From NCBI GenBank assembly GCA_043748015.1, contig JAYTOA010000022.1:1-16164 (forward strand): a stretch of DNA of 16,164 nucleotides. Reading direction: 5' to 3'. Position numbers and translations under genes: made by a program. The notes under the pieces were generated by a model. That model searched no databases. It saw only the letters and a program-made list of their open reading frames with translations, and had not been told where the DNA came from. This stretch comes from JAIBBG01 sp043748015. Lineage in GTDB: Bacteria > Bacteroidota > Bacteroidia > Flavobacteriales_D > Sanyastnellaceae. Below, piece after piece: positions 1-4,953 of the stretch. Position 1 is the first letter of the stretch, and each line of letters starts with the position of its first letter.

Positions 1-99
1 CATCAATATCACCCCCGAGAAATGTTCAAATTACACAGTTAACTTTAGGTGGTCAATTTGAGCCGGAATCAGGTGGTCAACTTTGCCGGAATATCCACA
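1..99. mobile_element. Probable end of an IS21-type insertion sequence (partial)
   Basis: The segment ends in two consecutive copies of a 24-bp unit that begins AGGTGGTCAA and contains GCCGGAAT. Repeated subterminal sequences of this kind, with a GGTGGTCAA core, are known from IS21-family elements in Bacteroidota, where IstA binds them. The likely outer edge is near the CCACA at 95-99, just after the second repeat. No transposase gene lies in the window, so the body would have to be to the left. The family call comes from recalled repeat style only. An isolated remnant end or another IS family is possible. Confidence 0.45.
47..94. repeat. Two tandem 24-bp direct repeats
   Basis: Unit 1 is at 47-70 and unit 2 at 71-94. 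Both begin AGGTGGTCAA and share a GCCGGAAT core. They differ in the middle (TTTGA versus CTTT) and at the end. A weaker, degenerate third copy may precede them at about 23-46, around GTTCAAATT. The spacing and sequence fit subterminal transposase-binding repeats at an insertion-sequence end. Confidence 0.7.
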
Positions 100-221
100 C
101 ATATTCGCTCAAGTTGCGAAAGCAACAAAGTGAAAAGAACATATTTGAAGAGATGGTGCAGAGCGAAAAGATTGATACAAAAGAATGTGAAATGTATGCG
201 TTTACCAACAGCTATGGTTGA
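100..221 (+). pseudogene. 3' tail of a gene cut off by the IS end
   Basis: One frame (codons starting at 102) is open through the IS end and stops with TGA at 219-221. Past the IS end it encodes about 39 residues (YSLKLRKQQSEKN... ending FTNSYG) rich in Lys, Glu and Gln, with composition like a real protein C-terminus. A strong hairpin terminator begins 11 bases after the stop, as expected for a genuine gene end. The simplest reading is the last part of a gene whose upstream portion was displaced when the element inserted. The family is not recognisable from so short a piece. It could still be chance open frame. Confidence 0.35.
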
Positions 222-232
222 AATGGCAAAAC

Positions 233-270
233 AAACAGACGACCATCTGGTCGCCTGTTTCTTTCGTATC
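233..270 (+). terminator. Strong intrinsic terminator hairpin
   Basis: A 12-bp stem with one A/C mismatch (AAACAGACGACC at 233-244 pairing with GGTCGCCTGTTT at 249-260) closes on the tetraloop ATCT. It is followed by a pyrimidine-rich stretch (CTTTCGTATC). The flanking A and T tracts could let it act in both directions. It sits directly after the gene tail ending at 221 and about 90 bp beyond the 3' end of the minus-strand lipoprotein gene. Confidence 0.7.
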
Positions 271-346
271 TATTTTCTACTTAGCGTTGTTTTTGAATGA
301 GCTATGATTTACAAATGGGAAAAGTGACATATTGAACATTCCCGCT

Positions 347-769
347 TTAATTCACATATTCAATAGTGCTGTTTCCATTGGAGACATCATCGGAACTTAC
401 ATCAAATCGCTTTAGAATATTATTATTTGTAACAATCTCTGCCCAAGGTATTTGATTAATCGTGTCTCTATCAAATATGTATATGCTAAGAGTATCACCG
501 GGCATTCCTGCAATATACTCCGACCAAGGTTCTCGTGAGTCAACCGTAAAAAGGTCATTGGGGTCAACGAAAATAAGCGGGGGCTTGACATCCGGTAGAG
601 TTGTGTCCGGATAAACATTCTCGGCATCTTTGCCAGCTATGTAGAAGCCAATTATTGTTGATGAACTATTCTTAATATCAAGTGGGTAAAACTTTTCAAC
701 TAATGAAGATTCACGGCAAGAGGGTGACATAAGTGTACCAATCACGACACAAATAAATAATTTTTTCAT
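347..769 (-). CDS. Small putative secreted lipoprotein, partner of the Rhs tip (copy B)
   Basis: This 140-residue protein has a short N-terminal signal segment (MKKLFICVVIGTLM) ending in PSC at residues 16-18, a weak lipoprotein box. Its C-terminal half contains IYIFDRDTI (96-104), a conserved-looking Trp (109) and ILKRFDVS (118-125). The same pattern recurs in the 140-residue protein at 2617-3039, including a shared YPDT (53-56 here), so the two are paralogues. Small Bacteroidota proteins with the YIFxxDTI...W..I...LKR pattern are known to me only as uncharacterised. The gene starts 12 bp after the Rhs fragment's stop, so the two are probably co-transcribed. By analogy with toxin-immunity arrangements it could be an immunity or accessory protein. 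That is inference from position only. Confidence 0.7.
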   Translation of the reverse strand: MKKLFICVVIGTLMSPSCRESSLVEKFYPLDIKNSSSTIIGFYIAGKDAENVYPDTTLPDVKPPLIFVDPNDLFTVDSREPWSEYIAGMPGDTLSIYIFDRDTINQIPWAEIVTNNNILKRFDVSSDDVSNGNSTIEYVN

Positions 770-781
770 AATACTATTGGA

Positions 782-2314
782 TTATTCTGTTGGATAATTA
801 GATTCATATAATGACCAATCCACACCATAGTGTCTACCGAAATATCGTTTCGCGTGCTGATTTGCTCTGATTTCAGTCCAATTAGCACCTAAAAGCGAAG
901 GAATTCCAACTGCAAACAAGTACAGTGGACCAAAAATCTTACTGTCAAAAGTATGACCAAATTCATGCATTTTCAATGGATCCTTATCAATAACAAATTC
1001 ATCTTCCCGCAAATTCAGGTTGATGTGGTTGCCAATTGAAATACCCCATCTGTATTCACCATCAGGATCAATACGTGATGAAAACGTATACCCGTCTGCA
1101 TAATCAACCCGATCAATTGAACCGAAAAAATTGCTGAGCTGTGAAGAGGCGTTGCCAATAGTTGATTGTAAAATTTCCCAGCTAAAACGCGATATCCCTT
1201 GATAAATACCCATTCCAAAACGATCGTCTAAATAAAAATTGCCAAGGAAAATTTTCCCTGAATTTCTGAAATTGCTCCAATCGCCAGTGCTGACACCACG
1301 CACAACGCCTCCAACAGCACTCAGAACTGTGGATCCCGCATATACCCAACCAACTCCTTGCAGTGCAGGTCCTAGCACTGGAACACCAACTCCTACCATA
1401 ACTCCAGCAGTCACTGCTGCTCCAACAATGAAGCCCTGAGTAAAGTATTTAAGCCCTTGTTTCAAACTTATGGGTTCATTGTTCACATGGTGAGCAAGGA
1501 CATTCAAAGTTCCCGCTACAATTCCTACAGCAATTGGTATTAACCATACAAACCGCCCATCCGGATCAATCCCTACCACCGGATTATTCCCCATAGCCAA
1601 ATAAGGATTGGCAAATTGCGCAGCCGGGTCGGGCACCAGCCAGCGGGCTGTGCATGGGTCATACATCCGCGCGTGAAAATCATAGAGTGCAAGGCCATGG
1701 CCAGCCCCCCCTCCCCCCAAGGGGGGAGAAAATTCGTAGAGTTGAAACTCTTTGCCTTGATAAGCTATATCGTGCACAGCATCTGCATCGGGCTGCGATT
1801 TAGGATTTTCCCACGTGAGGCCATAAGGGTAGTAATCATACACTACCCTTACCACTGGTGCCCAATGGACAATGGTCATATTGTCAAAATTGACCTTGCC
1901 TGCACTGCGGTTGGTGACGTAAGTGTAGAAGAAACCATCGTCTTTGGCTGTTATACCTTGCTTGGCTAATTGGCCCAATGCGTTGGCATCGCCCACTTGT
2001 AGAATGCCGCTGCTAAGTGGGTCTAGATTCATCTCCTTATCAAAGTACATGTAAACCAGGTAAGCCTGTGGCTTGCTGAAATCCACATCATCGAAAGCAT
2101 CATTGATAAAGGTGTTGAACGCACCAAACTGGTCGCCACTGACATTGTTGAGCAGTGCCATGCCTGTTTCAGGACCACTAGGAATAATGCCACCACTGGC
2201 TGCACCCAAGTTCAATAAAGTACCTGCAAGTATTTCAGCTACGCTGGTGAGCGGGTCGCCCGGGGCTTCGGTGTACCAATATTTGGCGCTGAGGTTTATG
2301 TCAAAGAACTTTAC
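782..2314 (-). CDS. 5'-truncated Rhs protein: core domain plus C-terminal tip with HEFGH motif
   Basis: The frame is open from 2314, just after an in-frame TGA at 2315-2317. The residues from 2314 (including SAKYWYTEAPGDPL) belong to the post-repeat part of a Bacteroidota Rhs protein, so the TTG at 2215 is not a natural start and all YD repeats are missing. Numbering from 2215, the Rhs core is at about 178-220 (ALYDFHARMYDP ... NPVVGIDPDG). Hydrophobic, Gly-rich segments follow at 222-310. The tip at about 338-477 carries HEFGH (417-421), GPLYL, GIPS and WTEIRAN (446-452). HExxH plus a downstream Glu resembles a zinc metallopeptidase site; activity is unproven. The fragment begins 10 bp after the PKD gene's stop, which marks a recombination junction. 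Without an N-terminus it is probably a relic or a cassette reservoir. Confidence 0.8.
   Translation of the reverse strand, partial: VKFFDINLSAKYWYTEAPGDPLTSVAEILAGTLLNLGAASGGIIPSGPETGMALLNNVSGDQFGAFNTFINDAFDDVDFSKPQAYLVYMYFDKEMNLDPLSSGILQVGDANALGQLAKQGITAKDDGFFYTYVTNRSAGKVNFDNMTIVHWAPVVRVVYDYYPYGLTWENPKSQPDADAVHDIAYQGKEFQLYEFSPPLGGGGAGHGLALYDFHARMYDPCTARWLVPDPAAQFANPYLAMGNNPVVGIDPDGRFVWLIPIAVGIVAGTLNVLAHHVNNEPISLKQGLKYFTQGFIVGAAVTAGVMVGVGVPVLGPALQGVGWVYAGSTVLSAVGGVVRGVSTGDWSNFRNSGKIFLGNFYLDDRFGMGIYQGISRFSWEILQSTIGNASSQLSNFFGSIDRVDYADGYTFSSRIDPDGEYRWGISIGNHINLNLREDEFVIDKDPLKMHEFGHTFDSKIFGPLYLFAVGIPSLLGANWTEIRANQHAKRYFGRHYGVDWSLYESNYPTE
1711..1728. repeat. Perfect GC-rich palindrome inside the Rhs core coding region
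   Basis: CTCCCCCC (1711-1718) and GGGGGGAG (1721-1728) are perfect inverted repeats separated by AA, next to a further C run at 1705-1710. On the coding strand it gives the in-frame SPPLGGGGAG segment just before ALYDFHARMYDP, a place where related Rhs proteins usually have a short variable linker. It looks like a small palindromic repeat inserted in frame. Confidence 0.75.
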
Positions 2315-2324
2315 TCAAACTCAT

Positions 2325-2624
2325 TCAATTGACCACAAGCGTAATTGTTTTACTGTCCGACTTCAATCCGCGAGAAGCAGATAATTCAACAATGTATTCC
2401 CCTGGTTGCTCATAAATGTGTGTAGGGTTTTCATCAGAACCAATTGACAGATCTCCGAAATTCCATGAGAAGCTTTTGGCATCTGAGGATTGATTTTTGA
2501 ACTGAATAGTCTGTCCTGAGTTTGGATTAGACGGGGAATAACTAAAGTCAGCTTCAGGTTTTATCCCGCACGAAGTGACTAAGAGCAGGCTTATTATGAA
2601 CAATATTATTTGGAGCCTATTCAT
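2325..2624 (-). CDS. Small lipoprotein with one PKD domain
   Basis: This 99-residue protein has a clear lipoprotein signal peptide (hydrophobic residues 5-16, box VTSC with Cys19). A single PKD domain occupies about residues 25-99, with ADFSYSP at the start, the hallmark WNFGD at 54-58, and the late HIYEQPGEYIVEL strand at 69-81. PKD domains are Ig-like folds found in surface and secreted proteins, often as spacers or binding modules. The mature protein is essentially one lipid-anchored PKD domain. Its ATG overlaps the end of the upstream lipoprotein gene by 8 bases (ATGAATAG), which suggests translational coupling. The Rhs fragment begins 10 bp downstream. A role with the Rhs products is possible, but nothing in the sequence shows it. 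Confidence 0.85.
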   Translation of the reverse strand: MNRLQIILFIISLLLVTSCGIKPEADFSYSPSNPNSGQTIQFKNQSSDAKSFSWNFGDLSIGSDENPTHIYEQPGEYIVELSASRGLKSDSKTITLVVN

Positions 2625-3039
2625 AGATTACAATAAAATTTGAATTATTCATTTGAGAAAGTGAAAGCTCTATTCTAGTTAGAAACCCACGCTGAGTGCT
2701 TCTAACGATATTCCAATCTAACGTCTCAATGGTGTCAGCGTTGAATATATACAACCACTCTTTTCGACCGTCAGAATATAACTCTTCCAAACAACCGTCT
2801 CGGGCAACTCTAGAAATATCCTCATTATTACCAGGGAGGATACCTCCTGACATGTCCCATACAGGATCATACTCTCCTATCGAAGTGTCGGGGTAATTCC
2901 AATAGTAGTGAGAGTAGATTCTTGTATCTGATTGATTAACGAGGGTCAAAGTATCATGAGAGCTATCGGTGCAAATAGATTTCTCATGATTACATGATAT
3001 AATCGCCAACAGTAAGTAAATAAAGGCTATATTTTCCAT
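2617..3039 (-). CDS. Small secreted lipoprotein, partner of the detached Rhs tip (copy A)
   Basis: This 140-residue protein starts with a short signal peptide whose lipobox is IISC (Cys16). The mature part shows NYPDTSIGEYDP (48-59), then WLYIFNADTI (95-104), Trp109 and FLTRIELSLSQM (119-130). These align with YPDT, IYIFDRDTI, Trp109 and ILKRFDVSSDDV of the protein at 347-769, and both are exactly 140 residues. The gene begins 19 bp after the stop of the upstream Rhs tip fragment, mirroring copy B's position behind the second Rhs tip. The repeated gene order suggests a functional pair, perhaps effector and immunity, but this has not been demonstrated for the family as far as I know. Confidence 0.75.
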   Translation of the reverse strand: MENIAFIYLLLAIISCNHEKSICTDSSHDTLTLVNQSDTRIYSHYYWNYPDTSIGEYDPVWDMSGGILPGNNEDISRVARDGCLEELYSDGRKEWLYIFNADTIETLDWNIVRSTQRGFLTRIELSLSQMNNSNFIVIYE

Positions 3040-3058
3040 TAGTAAAATCTATATTTAT

Positions 3059-3577
3059 TTAAAACAAAAATGGTATACCAGCAAGCAAAATTAGTCCATA
3101 TTCCCACCACTTTGGATCCTTTGCCTCATTAGGCAAGTATGAGTATTTATGGTATGGATGACTTGGATCGTAGTAATTAGAATCCCATTTGAATCCATGC
3201 CGATCATTGAAGTAACGAGCTGCCCTATAATTTGCATCGTGTTCAGTCCATGATGCTCCACCAACGGACTGTATGCCGATTTTTGGAAGGTAAAGTGGGC
3301 CATATACTTGACTTTGGAGATAATGACCAAACTCATACATTGTAGTATAACTACCCTTGCCTAACCCTAGTTCAACTTCACCTCTTCCAGCGGTAGATAT
3401 ATAGTTTCCAAGTAAGACTCCGCCATCTTTTCCGTCCAAAGCATTTGTTACAATTGTAGCCCCATGATAATATCCAACATCCACGCGTCTAAATGTGCTT
3501 GCAAGCATAGCGAAATTATAGCCAGCAAAAGTTTGCGCACCTTCCCACCCTATAGAATGGCTGTTGCGGCGTAACAC
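3059..3577 (-). CDS. Detached Rhs C-terminal tip with degenerate YEFGH motif
   Basis: The 172-residue frame is read from GTG at 3577. From about residue 8 (SIGWEGAQ) to 131 it is homologous to the tip of the Rhs fragment at 782-2314: the early WE, a VD..YY.GAT stretch, LGNYI (56-60), then YEFGHYLQS (81-89), GPLYL (93-97) and WTEHDAN (110-116). The Rhs core and everything before it are missing, and homology begins almost at the frame's start, so this is an orphan tip. The first zinc-ligand position of HExxH is Tyr (TAT; CAT would give His), so the copy may be catalytically dead. The C-terminus adds an extension ending in a hydrophobic stretch (160-172). The frame is open back to about 3637, but that part is AT-rich and not Rhs-like. 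It may not be expressed. Confidence 0.55.
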   Translation of the reverse strand: MLRRNSHSIGWEGAQTFAGYNFAMLASTFRRVDVGYYHGATIVTNALDGKDGGVLLGNYISTAGRGEVELGLGKGSYTTMYEFGHYLQSQVYGPLYLPKIGIQSVGGASWTEHDANYRAARYFNDRHGFKWDSNYYDPSHPYHKYSYLPNEAKDPKWWEYGLILLAGIPFLF

Positions 3578-3705
3578 GTTAATCCGATTAATTAATTTGT
3601 GTTTCGATTTCGATTTGATTTTTTGATTTTGTTTTTATGAATAAAACCTCATTCTCTTCAAACCATGGAACTCAATCTATGGGACGATTAATTATAAGAC
3701 AGCAT

Positions 3706-3781
3706 GAGCCGTATGATGGGAGACTATCACGAACGGTTATGTGAGAAGTTTCAGGGTAAAATTCGCATTTGCCTACTCGCC
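3706..3781 (+). ncRNA. Remnant of a group II intron: domains V and VI
   Basis: Positions 3706-3739 fold as a typical domain V. AGCCGT pairs with ACGGTT and contains the catalytic AGC. An upper stem TGATGG/CTATCA is closed by a GAGA tetraloop, and a two-base CG bulge sits on the 3' side. One base pair below the bulge is disturbed (A opposite A), as in a decaying copy. Positions 3740-3781 resemble domain VI, with GTGAG pairing with CTCGC and the typical 3' end GCCTACTCGC containing a candidate branch-point A. There is no reverse transcriptase/maturase ORF or 5' part: Rhs debris begins within about 70 bp upstream. It is therefore a 3' intron fragment, presumably unable to splice. Confidence 0.7.
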
Positions 3782-3985
3782 GTGAAAACTTTGTGCAAAA
3801 ACTTCGTGACCTTTGTGCAAAATTTCATTGTGAACTTAGTGTTTTCAAGGCTTTGCACTTAAAGCCATTAATACGAAAAAATCATTTCAACTTTATCGCA
3901 TTATGCATTAGAACTTCTTAATCGCAATGCGCGCGTGATTCTCAAATCTATGCAAGAAGAATTCGCTTTCATCATTCAAAAATCA
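3782..3985. other. Intergenic region with degenerate short repeats
   Basis: No gene is seen here. At 3789-3858 there are six loosely repeated units of the type CTTTGTGC / CTTCGTGA / CATTGTGA / CTTAGTG / CTTTGCAC, separated by A- or T-rich spacers. This kind of diverged intergenic repeat is familiar from Bacteroidota. The rest, to about 3985, shows no convincing hairpin or ORF. Confidence 0.5.
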
Positions 3986-4015
3986 ACTTGAATTTTCCAT
4001 CGCTTCATTTGGGAT

Positions 4016-4023
4016 TAATTTTG
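4016..4023 (+). promoter_or_regulatory. Putative -7 promoter element for the yqeY-like gene
   Basis: TAATTTTG matches the Bacteroidota -7 consensus TAnnTTTG. It lies 15 bp before the ATG at 4039, giving a very short leader. No clean TTG-type -33 element is at the usual spacing. It argues against a start further upstream at 3988. Confidence 0.45.
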
Positions 4024-4038
4024 TCCAAAACACAACAC

Positions 4039-4491
4039 ATGACACTCACTGAAAAAATCAACGACGATATCAAGACCGCTATGAAGGCCGGAGAGAAAGA
4101 AAAACTAATGGCATTACGCGATATCAAAAGCAAATTATTGCTGGAGATGACCAAAGGCGGAAGCGAAGGCGAAGTTGATGATGCGCGAGGTATTGCAATT
4201 CTGAATAAACTTTATAAGCAGCGCATGGAATCCATCGACATTTATAAGACACAAGGAAGACAAGATCTCATTGATGAAGAAACAAAACAGGCAGAAGTGA
4301 TCGCCGCCTATTTACCTGAACAAATGAGCGTTGAAAAACTCGAAGAAGAAATTCGGGCCATTATATCGAGCGTTGGTGCAGCGGGTCCCGGCGATATGGG
4401 AAAAGTAATGGGCGCCGCAACCAAGGCATTGGCCGGCAAAGCAGATGGTAAAATGATTTCAGAGATGGTGAAAAAAATGCTGGCTTCTTAA
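4039..4491 (+). CDS. yqeY: GatB/YqeY domain protein
   Basis: From the ATG at 4039 the protein is 150 residues, the usual length for the YqeY family. It opens MTLTEKINDDIKTAMKAGEK and includes the family's LRDIKSKL and YKQRMESIDIY segments, the EAEVIAAYLPEQ-like stretch (here AEVIAAYLPEQMS) and the C-terminal MGKVMGAATKALAGKADGK. The domain is shared with the tail of the GatB subunit of the tRNA-dependent amidotransferase, where it contacts tRNA. The stand-alone protein's role is not settled. A longer frame starts at 3988, but a -7 element lies between it and 4039 and the extra residues are not family-like. The next gene follows after 7 bp, so the two form an operon. Confidence 0.92.
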   Translation: MTLTEKINDDIKTAMKAGEKEKLMALRDIKSKLLLEMTKGGSEGEVDDARGIAILNKLYKQRMESIDIYKTQGRQDLIDEETKQAEVIAAYLPEQMSVEKLEEEIRAIISSVGAAGPGDMGKVMGAATKALAGKADGKMISEMVKKMLAS

Positions 4492-4498
4492 TTCATCT

Positions 4499-4927
4499 AT
4501 GAAGAAAAAAGCCGGAACAAAAAAATTGATTACCATCGGTCGACACGTAATGATCGATCTCCCCGATCTCGACAGTTATGGCGTGGAAGCGAAAGTTGAC
4601 ACCGGTGCGTTTCGCACGGTGATACACTGCAATTCGTGGAAAGAAGTAGATGTTGATGGCGTGAAAATGCTCGAGGCACAATTTGATCTAAACGACGACG
4701 GCGTGAAGACGATTCGCTTCAAGGATTATTTTCAAAAAGAATTCAAGAGTTCTTTTGGCGAAAAAGAAAGTCGCTATTGTGTAAAGACATTGATAAAGAT
4801 CGGAAGCAAAAAAATCAAGAGCAGCGTATCACTTACAGATAGATCAGATATGCGTTTTCAAGTGCTGTTGGGAAGAAAAACCTTATTGAGAAAATACCTG
4901 GTGGATGTAAGTAGAAAATATGTGTAA
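4499..4927 (+). CDS. Retropepsin-like putative ATP-dependent zinc protease family protein
   Basis: This 142-residue protein belongs to the small family annotated as putative ATP-dependent zinc protease (PF05618), related in fold to retroviral aspartic proteases. The N-terminal IGRHVMIDLPDL is followed by AKVDTGAFRTVIHC (residues 31-44), carrying the DTG aspartyl-protease-like triplet. The C-terminus holds the paired FQVLLGRKTLL...YLVDVSRKYV segment, with the LLGR motif. Relatives are often found beside RimK-type ATP-grasp ligases. None is present here; the neighbour is the yqeY-like gene, 7 bp upstream and probably co-transcribed. It has no signal peptide, so it is cytoplasmic. It converges on the phosphatase gene, with 26 bp between stops and no obvious terminator. 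Protease activity is uncertain for this family. Confidence 0.85.
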   Translation: MKKKAGTKKLITIGRHVMIDLPDLDSYGVEAKVDTGAFRTVIHCNSWKEVDVDGVKMLEAQFDLNDDGVKTIRFKDYFQKEFKSSFGEKESRYCVKTLIKIGSKKIKSSVSLTDRSDMRFQVLLGRKTLLRKYLVDVSRKYV

Positions 4928-4953
4928 CCATTCTCGAATTATAACTTTCGGGA

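Noticed and set aside
49..300. 83-residue plus-strand ORF starting GTG
   Set aside because: It begins inside the IS direct repeat and runs through the hairpin terminator. Its composition is poor, and the neighbouring frame ending at 221 fits a real gene tail better.
3606..3632. Short GATTT-type repeats as a possible CRISPR or iteron array
   Set aside because: The units are 5-6 bp, irregular and without unique spacers. This is simple low-complexity sequence.
3578..3637. Extension of the orphan tip frame upstream of 3577
   Set aside because: It is open by chance in AT-rich DNA with GATTT repeats. It encodes only Lys/Asn/Gln-rich sequence with no Rhs similarity.
3988..4038. Upstream extension of the yqeY-like gene
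   Set aside because: A -7 promoter element (4016-4023) lies within it, the residues are not family-like, and the ATG at 4039 gives the normal length.
4928..4953. Bidirectional terminator between the convergent protease and phosphatase genes
   Set aside because: The 26-bp gap has no stable inverted repeat followed by a T tract.
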